From: Phytophthora quininea
Lineage: Eukaryota; Oomycota; Peronosporomycetes; Peronosporales; Peronosporaceae
Length of the DNA stretch: 64,000 nt
NCBI GenBank assembly: GCA_011947345.1
Contig: JAAVTG010001025.1
Location: 1 to 64,000 of the forward strand
Reading direction: 5' to 3'
The notes beneath the pieces are model-generated. The model was not told the origin of the DNA, ran no database searches, and was given only the letters and a program-made list of their open reading frames with translations. The position numbers and the translations under genes were made by a program. Numbering within the stretch: position 1 is the stretch's first letter; the number at the start of each line of letters is the position of its first letter. Shown here piece after piece: positions 10,070 through 19,549 of this stretch.

Positions 10070-11293
10070 CTAAAGGGTGGTGCTCTTGGATCCGTTCTTG
10101 CGGCTTCCCGTCGTGATTGACGGCGTTCCGTTCACCACCGCAGTCGGCCGAGGTTGCATCACGGGTGTCATCGCACCTTTCACCGGGGAAACATTCTTGA
10201 CCGGAGCGGTGTTTTTCATGGGCGACGCATTTTTCACCGGAGCAGCATTCTTCACTGGCGACGAGTTCTTGACGGTGGTGGGGGCCGGAGGAGGAACCAC
10301 GACCGACGTCTTCACCTCGACCGGAAGGTGCTTCTTCACCTCCTGCTTGTTCGGTGTGCCAACTTTCTTCACCGACTGCAGCTGTTTGCGCGGTGAGTCC
10401 ATCTTGGTGTTGCCACTGTTTGAACGAGGACGGATGTTCTTGGTCTGCAGAGCCGACTTGTCCTTGCTGGCATCCCAGACCGACGCATCGGCCTTCTTCA
10501 CCAATGTACGGATCGCGTCGTAGATGTACTGGCCGCCCACCTGCAGCATGGCGTCCTGGAACTTGGTCGACTGGGCTTGCTTCGCAATACGCAGAAGACG
10601 GTCACGACTGATCTTGTCTGTCACCTTGCCAGCGACAGTGGTGACGGGCTTCAGACCCTTGTTGGACAGCGTCAGCACCAGACGCGAATTACTGTCCACG
10701 GCAACAATGTCTCGGAGTCGCTGGCACCCCGCACGCTTTTCCGGTGCCACACCCAACGCCATTCGCAGCACGAAACTCGCACCGACCGAGTGCTCTATCT
10801 GCATCTTGGAACGAAGTCCATTCGTGCCGAAGCGCGAACCGACCACGTTATCCATCTCGCCGAGAGTATCTCTGCGGACCAATTCCTGCTCGCCGTACTT
10901 GGCGATCGCAGCCGACACGGTGATTAGAGCGATGGCATCCTGCTGGTTCAGTTGGATCTCCTGAATGCAAGCGAGCACCTCCGGGTTGAGGTTCTTGGTG
11001 TTGAATTGGGCAGCGGTGGTGGCATCCGACACGACGAAGTAGTTGCGGAACTTGGTGAACCGGTCGGGGTCGCTCTTACGGAGCTGACGGGCAAGTTGCA
11101 CGCTGGCCACGGTCACGTCGGTCAGGGCGAAGGACTTGGTCTTCATCGCGGTCGTGGCAGCCTTGGCGGTGGTCTTAGTGGGAGTGGTTGTCTTGGTGGG
11201 CGTTGTCTTGGCATTCGCTGTGGTCGACTTGACTGGCACGTTGGCGTTGTTTACGTTCGTGGTGGTCTTCGAAGCGTTAGCTGGCTTGGTCAT
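10070..11293 (-). CDS. SPVK-family protein copy B (intact)
   Basis: Intact 407-residue member and the best reference for the family. K/T/A/P-rich N-terminus, conserved globular core, then a basic tail with six tandem PVKN/PMKN/PVKG units. Start at the ATG after CTCACA, 67 nt after a strong initiator. It lies inverted relative to copy A, 7 kb away. The 5' leader is shared with A; the 3' flank is different from A and C but is shared with the MULE-split fragment near 44.8 kb. No known domain recognised. Confidence 0.8.
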   Translation of the reverse strand: MTKPANASKTTTNVNNANVPVKSTTANAKTTPTKTTTPTKTTAKAATTAMKTKSFALTDVTVASVQLARQLRKSDPDRFTKFRNYFVVSDATTAAQFNTKNLNPEVLACIQEIQLNQQDAIALITVSAAIAKYGEQELVRRDTLGEMDNVVGSRFGTNGLRSKMQIEHSVGASFVLRMALGVAPEKRAGCQRLRDIVAVDSNSRLVLTLSNKGLKPVTTVAGKVTDKISRDRLLRIAKQAQSTKFQDAMLQVGGQYIYDAIRTLVKKADASVWDASKDKSALQTKNIRPRSNSGNTKMDSPRKQLQSVKKVGTPNKQEVKKHLPVEVKTSVVVPPPAPTTVKNSSPVKNAAPVKNASPMKNTAPVKNVSPVKGAMTPVMQPRPTAVVNGTPSITTGSRKNGSKSTTL

Positions 11294-11359
11294 TGTGAGA
11301 CTTGGCGGTGAGCGGAGGCTATCGGAAAGCTTGGTGGTGGTGGTTGTTTGGGAGCTGGT

Positions 11360-11376
11360 GGATTGCAAAATGAGAG
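11360..11376 (-). promoter_or_regulatory. Oomycete initiator-like core promoter of copy B
   Basis: On the minus strand CTCTCATTTTGCAATCC matches about 13 of 16 consensus positions. Homology with copy A begins inside this element. Confidence 0.6.
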
Positions 11377-11558
11377 ACGAAGTACCTGACTTGGTATGTG
11401 CAGGTGTTGGCGCTGTTGATGGCGAAGGTGATGTTAAGATAAGATTCCAAGAAATACGAGGACGGAGATAACTACTTTAGCTCGCTAGTCGAACGAGACG
11501 GCTGGAAGACTGTATTTGATTGAGGGTCTCACCAATCGATCTATCCACAGCAGCATCG

Positions 11559-13885
11559 TTACTTGGGGTTGTGCTTCAGCAGCCACAATCCCCAGTTCAC
11601 TGAGAAATCGCCAAAGGCTTCGATCGATCCCAGCGGATGCGAGTCCTCCGGATACCAAAGTAGCTGCGTCGGCACTCCGTAGCTGGCGATCGTGCCGCGA
11701 TACTCCAGTCCTTGGTTGGGTGGGACGCGTCGATCCTTCCCACCGAGTCCAAACAGCGACGGAGTCGTAACTTTACTCAAGTCGTTGCCGACGGGCGAGT
11801 GTTGCCACAACTTGCTGAGAATGGCCAAACGCGCCTCCAGGGTGAGCACTGGGAGCTCGTCCTTGGCATTCTGCAGCTTCTGGGACGTGTGGATCGACTC
11901 GAAGCGCTGAATTCCAGTGCACGCAAGCCCCCAGTCCTGAATGTCCGATGTGTAGAACACACTCGACATGTTGGTGACGGGGTTGCGGGTCACCATGGAC
12001 TTGTAGAAGCCTGGGAACTGCGCGATCAAGTGGGTGACCAGGAAACCTCCGTGGCTTCCACCCGAGCAGTGCACACGAGAGCTGTCCAACTGCAATCCCA
12101 ATCTTAAACTCTTTTCAAGCAGATAACACAGCGCGTAATGGCAGTCGTAGACGTCCTGCGTCCCCACCTTTCCGATCAAAGACTCCAACGCCTTGATGCC
12201 GAAGCCAGTACTGCCCCGGTAGTTGACAGTGACAATAGCAAAGCCCAATGCAGCCCAGAAATCGCACATGTATCGGTACATGGCAGGCGAGTTGCCGTGC
12301 GGCCCACCGTGAAGTTCCAGAATGACAGGGTAGCCGGCTTCTGGTGGAGCAGTACTCGGCAGTATCAACGTAGCCTCAAAGTCACTCGAGCTGGACACTG
12401 AAGGGATCAACAGGTCCTTCAGCACGGCAGGCGTTTCGGGTAACTTTTGTTGGCAGCGGGGCCGTCCGAGACAGACGTTGGGATCGAGTACACTTCCCAA
12501 CGTTTAATGTACTGCGTCGCTCCCTGTTGGTCGTCGATAGAGATTGGTGGACTCCGGTACTTTCCCGTCGCTGGGTCGATGTGGACGAGGAACACACTGG
12601 GGGACGCACAGGGGACGACACCGACACGAGGAAGTGGTCGCCTCTGCGGTCCAAGACCGTCTCAATTGCGACGCCGGCACCTTCCACATATTCAGGAGAG
12701 AGCAAGCGCTTGGTGGCGACTTCCACGAACTTCCAGACCTGCCGAGAACCCACTTGAGTGACCACGTAAATGTACTTCCCATCCGGCGACCACGCGTTCG
12801 CACCCAACGAGCCGATAAACAAGCCGTTAAATGCCTTGGTCACGTCCAGCTCAGTTGGGTCGGGCTCGTCCTTGATGGGGATCACCGTCGACGTCTGCTT
12901 CGTTCCCCACTCGGCTACACACAAGAAGCTGCACGTGCCGTGAGTGGCAATGTCGCGCGTAGCGAGGAACGCGAGCTGCTTCCCGTCAGGAGAGAAGCGC
13001 GGGTTACGCATGGTCCCGATCTGCTTACTCTCTTCATCCGCAGGGACGAGGTCTAGCTTCGTCACCGAGTCCTCTTGATCCAACACCACGTGGTACAGAG
13101 CAATGGGGCGGTTGTAGCAGTAGATGATGCCCAATCGCTTGGGGCTGTCCGTGGCTGTGGCAGCGAACACCAACTCCTTATCCCCCGGTACAAACGCTAC
13201 ATCAGCGCACGTGAGGTTGTCCGGCACGCCCTTAACCTCTTCGATCTTCCCCGTCGCCAGCGTCGCTAGGAAAATGGACGCCATCTTCTTGCCTTCGTAC
13301 TGCTCTCCCCAGTCATCTTGGAACTCGAACTTGTTTCCTGGTAAAGGCGTCTTTGCCTCCTCCTTCTTGTCCTTCTTAGAGTTAACGTTCTCCCAGAAAG
13401 CTGGTGGCTCTGGCGTCTTCTTCTCGGCAATGTACGCGACTGTCTTCTCGTCGTGTGACCAGGCGATTCCGCCCTCCCGTTCCCCAAGTAGATCGCTCCG
13501 TGGAGCGTCTTGGGGCCTTGAAGCTCGACACCATCGAGCCGTCTTGAAATACACAAAGACTCCTTCAGGAGGTCCTTCGCCTTTGCCCTTGTCCAGCTTG
13601 AGCGTCAACACTCGTCCACCTGAGGGGAGACGCTGGTGTAGTCCACCGCATAGCTGACGGGAAAGCCCAGCGAGCTGACCGTCGGCTGCGTCTTGAGAGA
13701 ACTCACTTGGCTCTGCACTTGGTACTTGTGCGTCACGTTGTTGACGAGGTCCGTCCTCCCCACACCAACTGCACACTGGCCGCAGCCTTCTCTCCATCCA
13801 CGGACAGGAACCCGTCCACCAGCGACTTGGAGGCCCCCACCACCTCCGAGAACAACTCACTCACACGCTCGTACTCCCCGTCCAT
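11559..13885 (-). CDS. Acylaminoacyl-peptidase, S9 prolyl-oligopeptidase family
   Basis: About 777 residues after repair. N-terminal beta-propeller region, then an alpha/beta-hydrolase domain with nucleophile 'GGSHGG', catalytic Asp in 'GGKDRRVPP' and His in 'EDSHPL', the S9C arrangement of acylamino-acid-releasing enzyme. It removes N-acylated residues from peptides in the cytosol. As read, the gene is broken at least six times: 13758-13761, 13624-13627, about 13540 (two bases), 13482-13485, 12599-12603 and 12458-12461. Each position is a G/C or A run that needs one more base, and the repaired frame runs through to the stop. A start 54 nt further upstream (13939) is possible. Divergent from the acyltransferase at 14420. 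Confidence 0.85.
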
Positions 13886-14419
13886 CGTAGCAAGATCTAG
13901 GAATGAACAGAACCAGGAGACCGTTTCCCAATCAGACACACGTCACAGATACACACATCACCATGGTCGCCACCACCACCTTCTTCATGGTAAGAACGAC
14001 TGCTAAAGTGTCTGCAGCCTTGTGCGATGGCCCTCAACACGCTGAAGCTCCGACAGCCCAGCGGCTGCGCTGCCAGCGCGTTCCTTGTGTCAACAGTAAA
14101 GTCCAGACGTTGTCGTGGTGGTGGAATACGTCGGTGACGCAGTTCCCCACCACCACCTTGCAAGGCTAACACAGCCCGCCCGTATTGGCGCCACCGGGAC
14201 TGTGCCGGCGCTCGGCCCAGCGACGACCGGACGGCATGGCGCAGAAACCCCTCGGTCTCATGACCCGCAATGGTGTCAGAGCCAGCCGACGATAGGCTGG
14301 GCACAGTGTGAGATGGCTGCGCCGTAGAGGTCTCTTTAGTCGATGAGCCCTGTCGTGGCTGGCGTTGAGTGTGTTCGTTCATCCACTGTCGCAATTCCCT
14401 CGGGTCGCCGCCGCTCAAG
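13886..14419. other. Divergent promoter region
   Basis: About 530 bp between the peptidase and the acyltransferase. A weak initiator-like CATCCACTGTCGCAATTC lies near 14380. The long antisense open frame across 13.9-14.7 kb is the shadow of the acyltransferase and has no family resemblance. Confidence 0.45.
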
Positions 14420-15781
14420 ATGCTGCGTAGCTCCAAGCCGTCGGACGCGGACGTGGTGGTGGACGTGCCGGACACGGCCCCGCTGGTGGTGGACGAGAGC
14501 AAGAAGCCCAAGGAGCGGGCCCCGGCGCATGCAGCCCCGACCAAAGTGCTGTTCCTGGACGGCGTCCGCGGCCTGGCCGCCCTCATGGTCTGCACGTCGC
14601 ACTCCAAAGAGTACATGGCCGACATCGACCTCGGCGCCATCGCAGTGGACGCGTTCTTCGTGCTGTCGAGCTTCCTATTGACGTGGCTGTTCATGAAGAA
14701 GAGCATCAAGCTGCTGGCGCAAGGAGCGAGTCTCCGCAAGTGGGGGTTCACTCTGGTCGACTACTTCTCCAAGCGGTTCTGCCGAGTCTACCCGTTGTTC
14801 GCAATGGTCAGCGTCGTCGTGTGGCTGCTCCCGCCGGACGCCAAGAAGCGCTACTACTTGATCGAGAAGCCCGAGAGCTTCGATCTCTTCAAGGTGCTGA
14901 CGTTCGAGTTCGACCATCGCTACTTTGTGTTCTGGACGTTGCCGTTGGAGATCTCGTACTACTTTTTCATCCCAGTGATGGTGTTGGGGGTGCTCATGCT
15001 GCGCCGGTTCTGGTGGGTCCCGTTCGTGCCGGCCTACTACTGGGTCATCACCGAAGGTTGGTACGAGTTCCGCACGAGCCACATGGAGCTACGGCCGCAC
15101 TTGCCGACGTTTGTCGCCGGCTCGATGGCCGCCGTGATCTTCGTCAAGTTGGACTCGTGGATCAAGAGCACCAACTTTGAGTTCCGCAGACTCCACGTCT
15201 TCTGCATCCGTGTGGTCGAGTACATCACAATCGCCGTGTTCCTGAGCGTGACGTTCCACGGTCTCTTCTTCCACTGGGTGCATGCGAACCCTGCGCCGAA
15301 AGAGAAGGGTTTCTCGTTCATCAGCGTGCTGCTGACGGTCCTGTTCGTGATCGAGATGATCTTGCCGTCCTGCGTGTCCGGCATCTTCGAGTGGAGCGTG
15401 CTGCGCTATTGGGGCAAGATCAGCTTCTCGGTCTACTTGCTGCACAGTTTCGTGCTGTACGCCTACGTGGTGGGCCACCAGCCCAACTGGTACGACAAGG
15501 TCTTCTCGCGCTTCGCGCTGATCCTCGTGCTGTCGACCGTGTCGTATCACGTGGTCGAGTATCCGTCTCAGTTACTGGCGCAACGCATCACCAAGGCGCT
15601 GAACGAGCAGGAGCAGAACGGCTGTGGCGGTCTGTCGACGTTGCTGGGGAGCCCCAAGCAAGCATTGGCGAGACGGCTGCAGTGGGCACAGCAAGCCAAG
15701 TCCAACGGCGTGGTGAAGACGGTGGTGAGGAAGCTACGCACCAAGTCCATGGACAAGAGTCAGCACGCGTCGAGCGCGTGA
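14420..15781 (+). CDS. Acyltransferase-3 family membrane protein, paralogue 1
   Basis: Intact 453-residue integral membrane O-acyltransferase of the Acyl_transf_3 (OafA/NolL-like) family. 'LFLDGVRGLAAL' and the following His ('TSHSKEY') match the family's N-terminal R/H motif; about ten hydrophobic segments follow, ending with 'YWGKISFSVYLLHSFV' and 'VEYPSQLL'. Members move acyl groups onto sugars, lipids or small molecules at a membrane. The ATG at 14420 was chosen over an upstream ATG because paralogue 2 also begins MLR. The N-terminal 45 residues are acidic and not conserved. Confidence 0.88.
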   Translation: MLRSSKPSDADVVVDVPDTAPLVVDESKKPKERAPAHAAPTKVLFLDGVRGLAALMVCTSHSKEYMADIDLGAIAVDAFFVLSSFLLTWLFMKKSIKLLAQGASLRKWGFTLVDYFSKRFCRVYPLFAMVSVVVWLLPPDAKKRYYLIEKPESFDLFKVLTFEFDHRYFVFWTLPLEISYYFFIPVMVLGVLMLRRFWWVPFVPAYYWVITEGWYEFRTSHMELRPHLPTFVAGSMAAVIFVKLDSWIKSTNFEFRRLHVFCIRVVEYITIAVFLSVTFHGLFFHWVHANPAPKEKGFSFISVLLTVLFVIEMILPSCVSGIFEWSVLRYWGKISFSVYLLHSFVLYAYVVGHQPNWYDKVFSRFALILVLSTVSYHVVEYPSQLLAQRITKALNEQEQNGCGGLSTLLGSPKQALARRLQWAQQAKSNGVVKTVVRKLRTKSMDKSQHASSA

Positions 15782-16270
15782 TGTCCTAGGTACATCCGTG
15801 TTTTTGCCTGGTTGTGAACATTAGAAGCCCCTTGAGCCGGAGAAATCGTGTCGGAGAGAGCTGCTTAGCTGTAGGAGACGTCTGTGAAGTAGATCAACAA
15901 CAAAAACAAGAAGCCCCGCTCCGATCTGTGTTCTAGCCTGGACGTGCCTTCGAGGCCACGTCTTGGTGAGGTCGACCTGAGGTCGAGTTGAACTGTCAAG
16001 AGGGACCAGGACAACCCCATGGCATGCAGGAATGCAAGAACGCTCCTGCCGTTGGTCGGCAGCTGCAGGATAAGCGACCGACGACCGAACCACATCCACA
16101 ATCTGCTGCCAATCTGCAGCGCTAAAGATTTCTGAAGTGGGATAAGCCGGCAAGCACTTACACTCATTAACAAAAGAGCCAGCGACAGTAGCCACCCGAA
16201 CAGCAAAGCACATCACTTGTGGTTTTAGTCGATCGAGTGCATCTCTCAGTAGTGCCGGCAGATTGCAATT
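15782..16270. other. Spacer between tandem acyltransferases
   Basis: About 490 bp without a recognised gene, repeat or RNA. Confidence 0.5.
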
Positions 16271-17701
16271 ATGCTGCGAGCACACCCCAACGAGCCTGAG
16301 CAGGAACCCCAAGCGACCGATGCAGAGGCCATCGCGGTCAATGTGCAGAGCATCCCCGAGGACAAGCCGCTGCTGTCGACCGACGAAAACGACAAGGACG
16401 AGGCCAACAAGCCGGTCAAGGCCAAGAAGACGGCGGCGGCTGCAGCGCCACCCACCAAAGTGCTGTTTCTAGACGGCATTCGCGGCCTGGCCGCCATCCT
16501 CGTGGTCACGCAGCACTCGCACGAGTACATGCAGGACCTCAACTTGGGCGCCGTGGCGGTCGACGCCTTCTTTGTGCTGTCGAGCTTCCTGCTGACGTGG
16601 CTGTTCATGAAGAAGAGCATCCGGATGCTGAGCCAAGGCGCTTCCGTCAGGAAGTGGGTCTTTGCATTGGCCGACTACATCTCCAAGCGGTTCTGTCGAG
16701 TGTATCCGCTGTTCGCACTCACCAGCATCTACATCTGGACGCTCTCGGACGACGACAAGAAGCGCTACTATCTGGTAAAGCAGCCAGAGAATTTCGACCT
16801 GTTCAAGGTGTTGACGTTCGACTTCGACTACCGCTATTTTGTGTTCTGGACGCTGCCGCTGGAGATCTCGTATTACTTTTTCATCCCGGTGTTCGTGCTT
16901 GGGGTATTACTACTGCGCCGGTTCTGGTGGGTCCCGTTCGTGCCGGCCTACTACTGGGTCATCACCGAAGGTTGGAGCGAGTACCGCACCAGCCACTCGT
17001 TCCTGCGTCCCCACATCCCGACGTTCCTGGCCGGGTCGATGGCTGCCGTGGTCTTCGTCAAGTTGGACGTGTGGATCAAAGCCAGCGGCTTCCAGTTCCG
17101 GTCGGTACACAAGGCGATGGTTTGGGCCATCGAGTACAGTGCTCTCGCTGCCTTCCTCAGCATCGCTTGTCGTGGACTCTTCTTCAACTGGGTGCACGAG
17201 AACACGGCGCCAAAGTCCCCGGCTTCCCGTTCGTCAGTGTGTTGGTCACCACCGTGTTTGTCTGCGAGATGATCCAGCCATCACCGCTGTCATCAGCGTT
17301 TGAGGCAAGTGTGCTGCGGTATTGGGGCAAGATCAGTTTCTCCGTCTACCTGCTGCACAGCTTCGTGCTGTACAACCCGCACGTGAGCACGCAGAAGACT
17401 TACTACGACCGCATGTTTGCTCGCTTCGTGCTGCTGTTGATGCTGGCGACCGCGTCCTACCACCTTGTCGAGTACCCGTCGCAGCTGCTTGCTCAACGGA
17501 TCACCAAGGCATTGAACGAGCAAGAAGCGAAGCGATGTGGAGGCTGGGCGGTGTTCTGGGGGAGTGGGGAACCCGACCAGAGTGTTAGCGGACCGATTGG
17601 CCTGGGCACAAGAAGCCAAATCGTCGGGCAAATGGCTGCAGTTGCTGGGCCTCAAGAGCGTGCCCGTGGCAAAACAGCAGCCGCACGAATCGGCCGTCTA
17701 A
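16271..17701 (+). CDS. Acyltransferase-3 family membrane protein, paralogue 2
   Basis: Tandem copy of the 14420 gene with the same 'LFLDGIRGLAAIL' motif, membrane layout and C-terminal 'RITKALNEQE' block. The frame breaks at CCCC (17217-17220) and at two G runs (17558-17562, 17566-17569). Adding one base to each restores an end 'KQQPHESAV' at TAA 17699-17701, which aligns with paralogue 1. Read literally, the frame runs on to 17751 with an unrelated tail. The N-terminus (about 60 residues) is longer and acidic. Confidence 0.85.
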
Positions 17702-18015
17702 GTCATGCATATTCATGTGTTGGATTAAAGGCCATGCCGCTGTACTTGTAGTGCCCAACTTACACTAATGGATCAACTGGTAAAATGGTTTAGCTGACAA
17801 TGAGCCACTCAACAACCCTGGACTCGAGCGGAAACCCAACTCCTGTGTGCCCATGCCAAAGTCCACTACCGGAGTAAGAGGAGTCGGTACTTCGCTGCTT
17901 CCTCATATATCTTGTAATACATGTATAAGGGGTAAAGAGCTTAATCCGATTAGTTTTGTGTTCCTTAGCACTCTTGATAAAACGAATTGGTGCCTCGCTT
18001 CATCTGCAAGAAGAT
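17702..18015. other. Spacer carrying the inverted-duplication edge
   Basis: No gene. From about 17905 to 18015 it is the reverse complement of 3782-3889. Confidence 0.7.
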
Positions 18016-19214
18016 TTAGGCGGTGGTGCGAGATTTGGTAGTGCGGCTGCCTGAAGTGATCGACGACGTTCCGTTCACCACCGCAGTCGGCCGAGGTTGC
18101 ATCACGAGTGTCATCGCACCTTTCACCGGGGAAACATTCTTGACCGGAGCGGTGTTTTTCATGGGCGACGCATTTTTCACCGGAGCAGCATTCTTCACTG
18201 GCGACGAGTTCTTGACGATGGTGGGGGCCGGAGGAGGAACCACGACCGACGTCTTCACCTCGACCGGAAGGTACTTCTTCACCTCCTGCTTGTTCGGTGT
18301 GCCAACTTTCTTCACCGACTGCAGCTGTTTGCGCGGTGAGTCCATCTTGGTGTTGCCACTGTTTGAACGAGGACGGATGTTCTTGGTCTGCAGAGCCGAC
18401 TTGTCCTTGCTGGCATCCCAGACCGACGCATCGGCCTTCTTCACCAGCGTACGGATCGCGTCGTAGATGTACTGGCCGCCCACCTGCAGCATGGCGTCCT
18501 GGAACTTGGTCGACTGGGCTTGCTTCGCAATACGCTGAAGACGGTCACGACTGATCTTGTCTGTCACCTTGCCAGCGGCAGTGGTGACGGGCTTCAGACC
18601 CTTGTTGGACAGCGTCAGCACCAGACGCGAATTACTGTCCACGGCAACAATGTCTGGAGTCGCTGGCACCCCGCACGCTTTTCCGGTGCCACACCCAACG
18701 CCATTCGCAGCACGAAACTCGCACCGACCGAGTGCTCTATCTGCATCTTGGAACGAAGTCCATTCGTGCCGAAGCGCGAACCGACCACGTTATCCATCTC
18801 GCCGAGAGTATCTCTGCGGACCAATTCCTGCTCGCCGTACTTGGCGATCGCAGCCGACACGGTGATTAGAGCGATGGCATCCTGCTGGTTCAGTTGGATC
18901 TCCTGAATGCAAGCGAGCACCTCCGGGTTGAGGTTCTTGGTGTTGAATTGGGCAGCGGTGGTGGCATCCGACACGACGAAGTAGTTGCGGAACTTGGTGA
19001 ACCGGTCGGGGTCGCTCTTACGGAGCTGACGGGCAAGTTGCACGCTGGCCACGGTCACGTCGGTCAGGGCGAAGGACTTGGTCTTCATCGCGGTCGTGGC
19101 AGCCTTGGCGGTGGTCTTAGTGGGACTGGTGGGGGTTTTGGTGTTGGGTGTTTTGACGGAGGTGGCAGCCTTCACAGGAGCGCTCGAGTTGTTTGCCTTG
19201 GTTGCCTTGGTCAT
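18016..19214 (-). CDS. SPVK-family protein copy C (frameshifted as read)
   Basis: About 399 residues after repair. Near-identical to copies A and B from the PTKTTAKAATT segment onward, but with its own first 40 residues ('MTKATKANNSSAPVKAATS') and its own promoter. One C is missing near 18655 (TCTGG for TCTCGG in A and B), which breaks the frame mid-gene; this is not a long homopolymer. The 3' flank matches copy A in inverted orientation. A private 5' end with an identical body suggests gene conversion among the copies. Confidence 0.75.
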
Positions 19215-19269
19215 TCTCAAAGCGTGACGGTTCTTGACAGCTTGTTGGTGGTGCTGGGTGGTTGTTGGC

Positions 19270-19287
19270 GAATTGCAAAGTGAGAGA
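19270..19287 (-). promoter_or_regulatory. Oomycete initiator-like core promoter of copy C
   Basis: On the minus strand CTCTCACTTTGCAATTC matches about 14 of 16 consensus positions and lies about 56-73 nt before the copy C start. Confidence 0.6.
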
Positions 19288-19549
19288 TGCATCGGGTGCC
19301 GAGCACGAGTTTCCGATGGTGGTTTTGAGTATTTTTGTAGTCGACAAGATGGATAAGACGCAGGACGCAACGAATGTGGTCAGGACGTGAACATCTTTGC
19401 TGAAGCACTTCAAAGATTAAAACGAACTGAAATGCATTATTCTACCAGGATCTTGTCATTCTTGTAAGTACTAGCAGACTGCTGGGAAGTCGTCAAATGT
19501 CTTCGTCGTCGCCGGAAATTAATGGTCGTCCAAAACGGTTTGCTTGGTG

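Noticed and set aside
868..19214. SPVK-family proteins as secreted RxLR or Crinkler effectors
   Set aside because: No signal peptide, RxLR, dEER or LFLAK motif in any copy.
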